Made by a program: the position numbers and the translations under genes. The notes under the pieces are model-generated. The model saw nothing but the letters and a program-made list of their open reading frames with translations, searched no databases and was not told where the DNA came from. A DNA stretch of 8,929 nucleotides from Paracoccaceae bacterium (GTDB taxonomy: Bacteria > Pseudomonadota > Alphaproteobacteria > Rhodobacterales > Rhodobacteraceae). The stretch covers positions 1-8,929 of the forward strand of contig JAFGVZ010000208.1 in NCBI GenBank assembly GCA_016937725.1, given 5' to 3'. Below, piece after piece: positions 1 to 6,843 of this stretch. How positions within the stretch are numbered: the stretch's first letter is position 1; each line of letters opens with the position of its first letter.

Positions 1-954
1 GCCCGGGCCGCCGCGGGCGATTCCGACGCTCAACTGGCCATCAACCTATACGCCTACCGGGCGCGCAAATATGTCGGCGCCTATGCCGCGGCGATGGGGG
101 GATTGGACGCTTTGGTCTTTACGGGCGGCATTGGTGAAAACTCGGCCTCTATGCGGCGGCGCATTTGCGACGGGCTGGAATTTCTGGGCCTGCGGCTGGA
201 TGATGATCGCAACGCGACCGTCGCGTTAGAGGGGCGCGCAGCGCCGCAAATCCAAGCTTACGGCGCGCGGGTCAATGTGCTGGTGACCCAAACCGCCGAG
301 CAATTGATGATCGCGCATGAAGTGGCCCAGATGCTGCGCGCCGTTCATCCCATGCCCGCGCGGCGTTTGCCCATCGCTGTGTCGGCCCGGCACGTGCATC
401 TGGACCGCGCGGCGGTCGATGCTTTGTTCGGGCCGGGCTATGACCTGACGCCCGCGCGCCCGTTGCGCCAGAAAGGCCATTGGGCGGCCCAAGAGCGGGT
501 CACGCTGGAAGGGCCGAAAGGGCGGTTGGAGCATGTGGCCATTCTTGGCCCTTTGCGGCCCAAGACCCAGATTGAAGTGTCGCGCACCGACGGTTTTGCG
601 CTGGGGGTAGATGCCCCGGTGCGCCAATCGGGCGACCTTGCGGGCAGCGCGCGCATTCGCCTGCACGGACCGGCGGGAAGCTATGACACGACCGGGCTGA
701 TCGTCGCGGCGCGCCATATCCACATGTCGGCGGAAGACGCGCGCGCATGGGCGCTGGAAGATGGCGATATGGTCGATGTGTCCTTGGACGACACGGCCCG
801 TGGGCTGACCTTCACCCATGTGTTGGTGCGGGTGTCTGAAAAGGCCACGACGGAAATGCATATCGACACGGACGAGGCCAATGCCGCCGGTATTCTGGGC
901 GCGGTGGAGGGTGAGATTACGGGCGATGTGCAGATTACCGCGCGGCACAGTTAA
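1..954 (+). CDS. Acetate kinase (C-terminal part) fused to a PduL-type phosphate acyltransferase, 5'-truncated
   Basis: The reading frame is open from base 1, so the gene starts outside the window; 317 residues are visible. Residues 1 to about 112 match the end of acetate/propionate kinase, with 'YRARKYVGAYAAAMGG' and the nucleotide-binding 'FTGGIGENS' (visible residues 40-48), ending where AckA normally ends ('TAEQLMIAHEVA'). After a short linker, residues 124 to about 310 are a full PduL-type phosphotransacylase: 'VSARHVHL' (127-134), 'RVTLEGPKG', 'LGPLRPKTQIEVSRTD', a second 'RHIHM' (238-242) and 'MHIDTDEANA'. PduL enzymes bind two zinc ions through such histidines and a glutamate, and convert acyl-CoA plus phosphate to acyl phosphate; the kinase then makes acetate or propionate and ATP. 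Fusion would place both steps in one cytoplasmic protein. The full protein is probably about 600 residues. The stop overlaps that of the convergent dtd gene. The domains are clear; acetate versus propionate preference is not. Confidence 0.93.
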   Translation, partial: ARAAAGDSDAQLAINLYAYRARKYVGAYAAAMGGLDALVFTGGIGENSASMRRRICDGLEFLGLRLDDDRNATVALEGRAAPQIQAYGARVNVLVTQTAEQLMIAHEVAQMLRAVHPMPARRLPIAVSARHVHLDRAAVDALFGPGYDLTPARPLRQKGHWAAQERVTLEGPKGRLEHVAILGPLRPKTQIEVSRTDGFALGVDAPVRQSGDLAGSARIRLHGPAGSYDTTGLIVAARHIHMSAEDARAWALEDGDMVDVSLDDTARGLTFTHVLVRVSEKATTEMHIDTDEANAAGILGAVEGEITGDVQITARHS

Positions 955-1397
955 CCCGTCGCGGTATCCATCCAGATCGTGACCGGCCCGTCATTGACCA
1001 GATGCACCGCCATATCGGCCCCGAATTGGCCGGTCTCTGTTGGGACGCCCATATCCCGCAGGGTTTGCGCAAAGTGTTGGTAAAGCTTCTCGCCCTCGTC
1101 CGGCGGTGCGGCGGTGGAAAATCCCGGGCGGTTGCCGCTGCGCGTGTCGGCGGCCAGCGTGAATTGGCTGACCACAAGCGCGCTGCCGCCCGTGTCTTTC
1201 AGCGCGAGGTTCATCTTGCCAGCGTGATCGCGGAAAATACGCAGCTTGTGGATTTTGGCGACCAGTTTTTCGGCCTCTGCTTCCGTATCGCCCTGCATGG
1301 CGCAGACCAAGATCAGCAGGCCCGGTCCGGTCTGGCCGATGGTCTTTCCATCCACCTCGACCCGAGCGGCTGTCACACGTTGAACAAGCGCACGCAT
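951..1397 (-). CDS. dtd: D-aminoacyl-tRNA deacylase (DTD1)
   Basis: This 148-residue protein hydrolyses the ester bond of D-amino acids (and glycine mischarged on tRNA-Ala) to tRNA, a proofreading step for translation in the cytoplasm. The family signatures are all present: N-terminal 'MRALVQRV', 'SQFTLAAD' (residues 77-84) carrying the catalytic-pocket Ser-Gln and Thr, and 'NDGPVT' (135-140) containing the Gly-cis-Pro motif that excludes L-substrates. Length is normal for DTD1 (about 145). The ATG lies one base after the stop of the PfkB kinase gene and has no strong Shine-Dalgarno sequence, so translational coupling to that gene is likely. It is the last gene of the minus-strand run. Its stop overlaps that of the convergent acetate kinase fusion within a TTAA, leaving no room for a terminator between them. 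Confidence 0.95.
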   Translation of the reverse strand: MRALVQRVTAARVEVDGKTIGQTGPGLLILVCAMQGDTEAEAEKLVAKIHKLRIFRDHAGKMNLALKDTGGSALVVSQFTLAADTRSGNRPGFSTAAPPDEGEKLYQHFAQTLRDMGVPTETGQFGADMAVHLVNDGPVTIWMDTATG

Positions 1398-1398
1398 A

Positions 1399-2316
1399 TT
1401 ACAGCTCGGAGCGCCACGGCGGGTTGGCCCCCGCGCGGGATACGGTCACGGCGGCGGCTTGCGCACCTAGTTTCAGCGCCGTTGTGATCTGGCCCTCGGT
1501 CAAACCTTCCAGCGCCGAGCGTGACAACAGCCCCGCATCGTCCAGCGCCGCCAGAAAGCCTGCATTGAACGTATCGCCCGCGCCGACCGTATCGACCACC
1601 GCGACGCGCGACGCCGCCGCATGGGCCATGCCGCCCGCAAAGAAAGCGCGCGCGCCTTCGGCCCCTTCGGTCACGACCACGATACGCGGGCCGCGCGCGC
1701 GCAACGCGGCTGCCAGATCGGCAATCTCTCCCGCGCCCATCAGCCAGCGCAGATCCTCGTCCGAGACTTTGACAATGTCCGCCCGGGCCAGCATCGTGTC
1801 CAGCCGCGCGCGATAGGCAGCCTCGTCGCGGATGAAGCCGGGGCGGATATTGGGGTCGAGCATGACCACGCGCGCGCCCGCATAGGCGCAAAGCGTGGCA
1901 AAGCCCGCGCCACAAGGATCGTCCACCAAAGAAATGCCGCCAAAGAACAACGCGCGCACGCTGTCATCGAGCACGGGAAGTTCGGCCAGCGCCATATTCC
2001 GCAGCGCCGTGCCGGTGTCGTAAAACGCATATTGGGCTTGGCCGTTTGTCAGCGTCACGAAGGCCAATGTGCAGGGCCGGTCCACGGCAGGGCTAAGGCT
2101 GTGATCCACGCCAGAGCCGTCAAGGGCTGCGCGCAGGCGTTGCCCGAACAGATCATCCGAGAGTGGGCAGAAAAACCCGGTTTTCACCCCCAGCCGCCCC
2201 AAGGCGATGGCCGTGTTGAACACAGCACCGCCCGGATAGGGGGCAAAGGCGGCTTCGCCCGCGCCGGTTGCGCGCGGCAGCATGTCGATCAAAGCCTCGC
2301 CACAGCACAGGATCAT
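1399..2316 (-). CDS. PfkB-family carbohydrate kinase, probable fructokinase
   Basis: This 305-residue cytoplasmic sugar kinase of the ribokinase/PfkB family transfers phosphate from ATP to a sugar hydroxyl. The N-terminal 'CGEALIDM' and the PfkB signature 1 region 'PGGAVFNTAIALGRLG' (28-43) are present, as is signature 2 'DTVGAGDTFNAGFL' (242-255), with Asp248 as the expected catalytic base and the GAGD anion hole. 'LDPNIRPGFI' (153-162) is typical of the fructokinase-like subgroup, but the sugar cannot be fixed from sequence; 2-keto-3-deoxygluconate kinases and other sugar kinases share these motifs. The ATG is preceded by a good Shine-Dalgarno sequence (GAGGAAAA) inside the 16-base gap after the zinc-ribbon gene, and the next gene, dtd, begins one base after its stop. 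It appears to be a metabolic passenger of the operon; no sugar transporter or regulator is nearby. Confidence 0.9.
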   Translation of the reverse strand: MILCCGEALIDMLPRATGAGEAAFAPYPGGAVFNTAIALGRLGVKTGFFCPLSDDLFGQRLRAALDGSGVDHSLSPAVDRPCTLAFVTLTNGQAQYAFYDTGTALRNMALAELPVLDDSVRALFFGGISLVDDPCGAGFATLCAYAGARVVMLDPNIRPGFIRDEAAYRARLDTMLARADIVKVSDEDLRWLMGAGEIADLAAALRARGPRIVVVTEGAEGARAFFAGGMAHAAASRVAVVDTVGAGDTFNAGFLAALDDAGLLSRSALEGLTEGQITTALKLGAQAAAVTVSRAGANPPWRSEL

Positions 2317-2332
2317 GGTTTTCCTCGCGTCG

Positions 2333-3421
2333 TTATCCGCCCATTTCTGCGACGTAATAGACCGCAGCGGCGAAAGCCAGCCCCAATGTTACCGCAAACA
2401 TGATCTTCCAGACCGAATAGGGCCGCTCGCCCTGCACTCGGCCCGACTGGCCGTTGACGATAAAACGGTAGCTTTTGCCTTTGTAGCGATAGGCGGCCAT
2501 CCAGATGGGCAGCAGGATATGTTTGAACCGTTCATCGGCGTAATCGGTGTGCATCGTGTCGATGCGCTGCTCGTCCCCACCAATGTCGCGGCGAATGTCG
2601 CTTTGGATGACCTCTGCCATCCTCTCTTGGCCGATCGTGTAGCCGGGGCCAAGATCGACCGTGTAACCCTCGGCGCGGAAGCCCGACAGGAAGTCGGGGG
2701 CGTAGGGTGCAAGATCGCTTAACGTCCACGGTTCCAACGCGCGCAGGTTCTGGCGGGGCAGGGCCTCGCTTGCGACGACGAGCACATCGGTGAAGTCGCG
2801 CGCGACCCGGCCAGAGGCCCGCGTCCAGCGGGTCCGCCGTTCGGTGCGCTTGTCTTTGCCGCTGCCCACGGTCACGTAGTAATGCACGCCACGTTGGCCC
2901 GTATAGCGCGTTTTCGTAACCGCATCGAAGGCCCAATAGGGCAGGTATAGCCCGTTCAGCTTGCCCGTCTCGCGCGCGTATTTCGCAAGCCCGTTCGGGG
3001 CGAACCACAGCCCCTTAAGCCAGTCGCGCATCTTGGCCTGGGCGGCGGCTTGATCCAGCTTGAAGGGCAGAAGCGCTTGCGGCTTGATGTGTCGGTGCGC
3101 GCCGGTATCTGCCACGACCGGGCTTGCGCAAAAGGGGCATTCAGCCGCGTGGATATTGGGGTCGAACTGCACCTCGGCCCCGCAAGTGTCGCAATGCGAA
3201 ACGCGTGTGACCTCCATCGCTTCGGGCGACAGCCGTTCGGCCAGTGCCGTGTGCAGATCAAGCGTTGCGAGCGCCTGCGCTCGCGCATCGTCCGACACCT
3301 TGGGCACGTCCTGCCGGAAGCCACAATATTCGCAGGTCAGACTGCCTTGGCCGGGCGTGAAGCGCAGCGACGCCCCGCATTGGCCGCAAGGAAAGCGGTT
3401 CTCGGATTCGAACTTGGTCAT
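2333..3421 (-). CDS. Double zinc-ribbon protein with C-terminal membrane helix (YdjG-like; not PriA)
   Basis: With the ATG at 3421 the protein has 362 residues. Two zinc ribbons lie in the N-terminal third: Cys12-x2-Cys15 with Cys30-x2-Cys33, and Cys77-x2-Cys80 with Cys95-x2-Cys98. A region of about 220 residues follows, rich in Tyr and Trp ('LPYWAFDA', 'RYTGQRG', 'HILLPIWMAAYRYKGKSY'). The end is one hydrophobic helix (about 341-357, 'IMFAVTLGLAFAAAVYYV') with a short tail, so it is probably tail-anchored with the ribbons in the cytoplasm. Such proteins are often labelled 'primosomal protein N'/superfamily II helicase' because of the ribbons, but no Walker or helicase motif is present. It follows an SPFH gene, as YdjG accompanies YdjI in B. 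subtilis, which suggests a membrane complex. A GTG at 3460 would add 13 residues after a GAAG; I prefer the ATG because homologues, as I recall them, begin just before the first CxxC, though no clear Shine-Dalgarno precedes it. Confidence 0.85.
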   Translation of the reverse strand: MTKFESENRFPCGQCGASLRFTPGQGSLTCEYCGFRQDVPKVSDDARAQALATLDLHTALAERLSPEAMEVTRVSHCDTCGAEVQFDPNIHAAECPFCASPVVADTGAHRHIKPQALLPFKLDQAAAQAKMRDWLKGLWFAPNGLAKYARETGKLNGLYLPYWAFDAVTKTRYTGQRGVHYYVTVGSGKDKRTERRTRWTRASGRVARDFTDVLVVASEALPRQNLRALEPWTLSDLAPYAPDFLSGFRAEGYTVDLGPGYTIGQERMAEVIQSDIRRDIGGDEQRIDTMHTDYADERFKHILLPIWMAAYRYKGKSYRFIVNGQSGRVQGERPYSVWKIMFAVTLGLAFAAAVYYVAEMGG

Positions 3422-3464
3422 GGCGTCCGTGTTGCCGCTAAAGCCGAAGAAAGCCGTCACATGG

Positions 3465-3486
3465 CTTCATCTTGCCGAAAATACTC
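3465..3486 (-). repeat. Leader motif copy A (TATTTTCGGCAAGATGAAG)
   Basis: On the minus strand GAGTATTTTCGGCAA followed by GATGAAG lies in the gap between the SPFH and zinc-ribbon genes. It aligns with copy B upstream of rluB with one single-base gap and a few mismatches. Both copies are in the same orientation relative to the gene that follows. Here the GAAG is four bases from a GTG at 3460, the alternative start of the zinc-ribbon protein. Confidence 0.5.
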
Positions 3487-3501
3487 AATTCTGCCGCTTG
3501 A

Positions 3502-4590
3502 TTACAGCACCGGCGGCGGGGGCGGGGGTGGCGTCGCGCCAAACAGCCCGCGCAGGCTGGGTAAATCCCCTGCCTTGACCCATCCGCTTTGCCCTTCGGT
3601 CCAGACCAGCGTGTCACGGCTGATCTGCCCGCCCAACTGGCTTTGCGGGATCGGGCCGCGCGTCTGGCCGTTTTCGGCAATGTGCCACATCGCTTCCGAA
3701 GGAGGCGGTGGTGGCGGGGCGCTGGCAGCTTGTGCCGGTTGCCCAAAGCCCTGCGCCATCCCCATCCCCATCGCCATGCCAAGCCCCGCGCCCAAGCCTT
3801 GGCCCATGCCGCTGTCACCCGCTTCGGCGGCTTTCTGCATGGCCTGCGCTGCCGAAAACTGGCTGTATTTGTTCAGATCGCCCACGATCCCCATGCCCGT
3901 GCGCTGGTCCAGAACCTTTTCCACCTCGGACGGGAGCGAGATATTCTCGATGTAAAGCTCCGGCATTTCCAGCCCGTAGGCGCTGATCGTGGGGGCAATG
4001 GCTTCGGTCACCATGCGCGACAGATCCGCCGTGTTCGCGGCCATGTCGAGCGCCGGAATACCACTTGCCGCCAACACCCGGCTGACCTTTTGCACCACGA
4101 TGTTGCGGATTTGGCCTGCGATTTCGTCTTGGGTGAACTCGCCATCGGTGCCGACAATCTCGGTCATGAAGCGCGGCGCATCGGTCACGCGGATGGTGTA
4201 GGACCCAAAGGCCCGCAACCGCAGCGGCCCGAATTCCGGGTCGCGCAACATCACAGGGTTCTGCGTGCCCCATTTGAGGCCCGGAAACCGCCGCGTGTTG
4301 ACGAAATAAATTTCCGATTTGAAGGGCGACGAAAACCCGTGGTCCCAATGCTGCAAGCTGGTCAGGATGGGCATGTTGTTGGTTTCCAACATATACAAGC
4401 CCGGCCCGAACACATCAGCCAATTGCCCTTCATGCACGAACACCGCGATCTGCCCCTCGCGCACGGTTAGCTTCGCGCCATACTTGATCTCGTTGCCATA
4501 CCGCTCGAACCGGTAAACCATCGTATCGCGGGAATCGTCGGTCCATTCGATGACGTCGATGAACTGACCTTTGAGGAAACTGAAAACCAT
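3502..4590 (-). CDS. SPFH-domain (virion core protein/YdjI-like) protein with C-terminal GYF_2-like domain
   Basis: This protein has 362 residues. Residues 1 to about 245 match the bacterial SPFH family related to B. subtilis YdjI and often named 'virion core protein': 'VIEWTDDSRDTMVYRF' near the start, 'LTVREGQIAVFVHEGQLADVFGPG' and 'YGLEMPELYIENISLPSEVEK'. These proteins resemble flotillin and stomatin and form membrane-associated oligomers. A Gly/Met-rich low-complexity linker (about 256-290) and six prolines (292-297) follow. Residues 302-350 ('WHIAENGQTRGPIPQSQL', 'TLVWTEGQSGWVKAGDL') form a GYF_2/DUF4339-type domain, and seven more prolines (354-360) lie at the end. GYF domains in general bind proline-rich peptides, so self-association or binding of a Pro-rich partner is possible. 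There is no signal peptide. The start is set by AAGGAGA six bases before the ATG. It lies between the DUF2927 lipoprotein and zinc-ribbon genes; the pairing with the latter recalls ydjI/ydjG. Confidence 0.9.
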   Translation of the reverse strand: MVFSFLKGQFIDVIEWTDDSRDTMVYRFERYGNEIKYGAKLTVREGQIAVFVHEGQLADVFGPGLYMLETNNMPILTSLQHWDHGFSSPFKSEIYFVNTRRFPGLKWGTQNPVMLRDPEFGPLRLRAFGSYTIRVTDAPRFMTEIVGTDGEFTQDEIAGQIRNIVVQKVSRVLAASGIPALDMAANTADLSRMVTEAIAPTISAYGLEMPELYIENISLPSEVEKVLDQRTGMGIVGDLNKYSQFSAAQAMQKAAEAGDSGMGQGLGAGLGMAMGMGMAQGFGQPAQAASAPPPPPPSEAMWHIAENGQTRGPIPQSQLGGQISRDTLVWTEGQSGWVKAGDLPSLRGLFGATPPPPPPPVL

Positions 4591-4596
4591 GCGACT

Positions 4597-4603
4597 TCTC
4601 CTT
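4597..4603 (-). promoter_or_regulatory. Strong ribosome binding site for the SPFH gene
   Basis: On the minus strand AAGGAGA stands six bases before the ATG at 4590. It is the best Shine-Dalgarno match in the window, which suggests the SPFH protein is made in larger amounts than its neighbours. It lies in the 54-base gap after the DUF2927 gene. Confidence 0.7.
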
Positions 4604-4644
4604 GGCCCCGCTCTGTCAGGGGTATGTGCTGAGGCGAGTATTAC

Positions 4645-5595
4645 CTAAGACTGCCCGCCCATCAACTCTGCCGCGATCACCCGCACGATCGGACGCGCCT
4701 GTGCGTCCATCATACCGGGGCGCAGGCGCGGGTCGTAGAGGATGCGCAGAAGCTGTTCATCGAGCACTGTCATAACCGCAAACTCGGCGCTGTCATTGAA
4801 GAGCGACGGGCGTGCCACGGGGCTGTCATTGGCCAGCCCCATGCCTTGCGCGATTTCCTCGAAATAACACATGTCGCGGGTCCGGTCGGGCAGTTCGGCC
4901 CGGATGATGGCGACCGCGTCGGAATAGGTGTTGGTGCCGCCGCGGGAAAAGGCCAGCACAAGGCAGGATACGCTGAGCGGCAAATCCTCGACCAAAGCTT
5001 GGCTGGCCGCGTCTATCCCCGGCACAAGCGCGCGCAAGCGCGGGCCGATGGCGCGGCGCTCGTCCTCCGACAAGACCAGAACGGTGAAATTGCCGCGCCC
5101 GCCTGTCAGCGCGACCGGGTGGCTTGCGACGCGCGACAGACGCGTGGCAAAGCGCGATACAAGGTCTGTGTCACGCTGGCGCATAGCTGCGGGGACAGAG
5201 GCCCCGAATTCCAGAGACAGGCGGACAGGCGCGTCCCACCGGCGCAGCGGCGCGGGGCTGCTGCGCTGCAAGATCGCGCTTGCGCCGATCTGGTATTCGT
5301 CACGCAGCGCCACTTCGGCAAAAGCGCGCTCGATCAAGCTGGCAGAGATTGGCAAGTCACGCGGTGCCCGTTCGGTTCGCAAAAGCCCTTGGGCGATACG
5401 GCGCTCTTGGGTGGCCGCGAAATGGGCCGCGACCGCGCTTGGCGCCGCCTCAGGCCGCGCCTGGGGCGCGGCGTCTTCTGGTGCCATGGGCGCGGTTTCG
5501 GGGGCAGGCGGGGGCAGCATGCTGCACCCCGCCAAAGCAATCGCCGTGGAGCAGGCCAGCCCGATCAACCTTATCTTGCTGGCTGCGCCACGCAT
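4645..5595 (-). CDS. DUF2927-domain lipoprotein
   Basis: This predicted lipoprotein has 316 residues. The signal peptide has a basic start (MRGAASKIR), a hydrophobic core and the lipobox LAGC (21-24); Cys24 would be lipidated. Ser at +2 predicts sorting to the outer membrane under the Lol rule known from enterobacteria. A Pro/Ala-rich linker (about 26-57) precedes the DUF2927 region (about 85-300): 'RWDAPVRLSLEFG', 'CYFEEIAQGMGLANDSP' (243-259) and 'LLRILYDPRLRPGM' (282-295). The function of this domain is not known to me. The 'FEEIAQ' segment faintly recalls a zincin helix that has lost its histidines, which is speculation. The ATG is six bases after the telA-like stop, so the two are probably coupled. 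It is the only exported protein in the operon and could be its periplasmic or outer-membrane arm. Confidence 0.88.
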   Translation of the reverse strand: MRGAASKIRLIGLACSTAIALAGCSMLPPPAPETAPMAPEDAAPQARPEAAPSAVAAHFAATQERRIAQGLLRTERAPRDLPISASLIERAFAEVALRDEYQIGASAILQRSSPAPLRRWDAPVRLSLEFGASVPAAMRQRDTDLVSRFATRLSRVASHPVALTGGRGNFTVLVLSEDERRAIGPRLRALVPGIDAASQALVEDLPLSVSCLVLAFSRGGTNTYSDAVAIIRAELPDRTRDMCYFEEIAQGMGLANDSPVARPSLFNDSAEFAVMTVLDEQLLRILYDPRLRPGMMDAQARPIVRVIAAELMGGQS

Positions 5596-5601
5596 GAATC
5601 A

Positions 5602-6792
5602 TCACCCTTGGGCTGTCGCCGTGTCGGTTGTGCCATCCGCGGTCGCGCGTGCGGTGGCAGACGACAATGATTTGCGCAGTTCTTCTTCCATCTTGCCCAG
5701 TTCCTCCTCTGCGGCGGCGCGCTTGGCGCGACCGGCATCGGCAATCTGCAAACTGTCCTCGATGGTGGCGATCAGCGTTTCGTTGGCCTTCTTCACTGCC
5801 TCAATATCGAACACGCCGCGCTCGATTTCCTCGCGCACTTCGCGGTTGGCTTGGCGCAGGTTCTCGGCATTGGCGTTCAGCAGTTCGTTGGTCAGGTCAT
5901 TGGCGGCCCGCACCGACGCCGCTGCCTCGCGCGAGCGTTGGATGGTCAGTGCTTGCGCAAGCTGGGTTTCCCACAGCGGCACCGTGTTCACCAAGGTCGA
6001 GTTGATCTTGGTCACCAGCGACTTGTCATTTTCCTGCACCAGCCGGATAGACGGCAGCGACTGCATCGTTACCTGCCGCGTCAGCTTCAGGTCATGCACC
6101 CGGCGCTCCAGATCGTCGCGCGCGGCGCGCAGGTCGCGCAATTCCTGCGCTTTCAGGATCTTGTCGGCTTCGGGGGCGGCTTCGACCTCGGCTTCCTTGG
6201 CGGGAATGTCGTTGGCATCCAGATCGCGCAGTTTGGCTTCACCAGCTGCGATATACAGCGCCAGCTCGTGATAAAAATCCAGCGTCTTTTCATACAGCTT
6301 GTCGAGCGACTTGATGTCTTTCAACAGCGTCGTTTCATGTTCCAGAAGGTTGTCGCTGATGCGGTCGATCTGGTCCTGCACATTGCTGTAGCGTTCCTGG
6401 AATTTCGCGATGGGCGCTGCGCGGCCCAGCAGTTTTTCCCACCAGCTTTGCTTGCGGCGCGTGTCCAGTTCCGACACCGAAAACCCGCGCAGCGTTGTGA
6501 CCATCTCGCGCAGGCCATCGCCAGCCGGGCCAAGGTCCTTGTTCTTCACATCGGCCAGCATGGCTTGGCTGATCTGCTGCAATTCCATCTGCGCCCGAGA
6601 GCCAAACCCGATGATGGTCGAGGTCTCGCCCATGTCGATCTCGCCCATCCGCGCGCGGATCGTCTCTGCTTCCGGCGCGGGCGCATCGTCAATCGTCACC
6701 AGCGCATTGGCAGGTTCGGCCAGTGGCTGCGCAACGAGCGCGTCAATTTCCTTGGTCAGCCCTTCGGCCTTGGCACGAATTGTATCGGACAT
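5602..6792 (-). CDS. TelA/YaaN-family protein ('toxic anion resistance')
   Basis: The protein has 396 residues from the ATG at 6792, is highly charged, and has no signal peptide or membrane helix. It matches the TelA/KlaA family: 'IIGFGSRAQMELQQISQAML' near residue 60, 'WWEKLLGRAAPIAKFQERYSN', 'HETTLLKDIKSLDKLYEKTL' and 'VPLWETQLAQALTIQRSREA', with long helical stretches throughout that suggest an elongated coiled coil. The last 20 residues are a Thr/Ala-rich tail. Plasmid TelA was linked to tellurite resistance, and B. subtilis YaaN and Listeria homologues to tolerance of cell-envelope agents; the biochemical role is unknown. The adjacent upstream gene is xpaC-like, the same pairing as xpaC-yaaN in B. 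subtilis. A TTG at 6804 would add four residues, but the GAGGGA before the ATG decides for 6792. The next gene starts six bases after its stop. Confidence 0.92.
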   Translation of the reverse strand: MSDTIRAKAEGLTKEIDALVAQPLAEPANALVTIDDAPAPEAETIRARMGEIDMGETSTIIGFGSRAQMELQQISQAMLADVKNKDLGPAGDGLREMVTTLRGFSVSELDTRRKQSWWEKLLGRAAPIAKFQERYSNVQDQIDRISDNLLEHETTLLKDIKSLDKLYEKTLDFYHELALYIAAGEAKLRDLDANDIPAKEAEVEAAPEADKILKAQELRDLRAARDDLERRVHDLKLTRQVTMQSLPSIRLVQENDKSLVTKINSTLVNTVPLWETQLAQALTIQRSREAAASVRAANDLTNELLNANAENLRQANREVREEIERGVFDIEAVKKANETLIATIEDSLQIADAGRAKRAAAEEELGKMEEELRKSLSSATARATADGTTDTATAQG

Positions 6793-6796
6793 GGGT

Positions 6797-6802
6797 TCCC
6801 TC
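6797..6802 (-). promoter_or_regulatory. Ribosome binding site that fixes the TelA start
   Basis: On the minus strand GAGGGA lies four bases before the ATG at 6792. It overlaps the possible TTG start at 6804, which therefore has no ribosome binding site of its own. This supports the shorter TelA protein beginning MSDTIRAK. Confidence 0.6.
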
Positions 6803-6843
6803 AATCTTTGTTGCTATCGTCAATCTTGGCCCACCGCATGACC

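Noticed and set aside
226..948. Minus-strand open frame of 240 codons under the acetate kinase fusion
   Set aside because: The plus-strand product shows unmistakable AckA and PduL motifs; the antisense product is a His/Arg-rich shadow.
1002..1487. Plus-strand open frame over dtd
   Set aside because: It runs across dtd and into the kinase gene, both strongly identified on the minus strand; its own product has no family resemblance.
3443..3470. AAGCC/GGCTT hairpin and an ATG followed at once by TGA near the start of the zinc-ribbon gene
   Set aside because: A five-pair stem and a start-stop hexamer can arise by chance; nothing else supports attenuation here.
4604..4622. CCCC/GGGG inverted repeat between the DUF2927 and SPFH genes
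   Set aside because: It has only four pairs with a nine-base loop and no T-run, so it is not a convincing terminator.
4928..6271. Plus-strand open frame of 447 codons antisense to the DUF2927 and TelA genes
   Set aside because: The product is Ser/Ala/Arg low-complexity sequence as expected from the antisense of Ala/Leu/Glu-rich genes; both genes on the other strand have clear family motifs.
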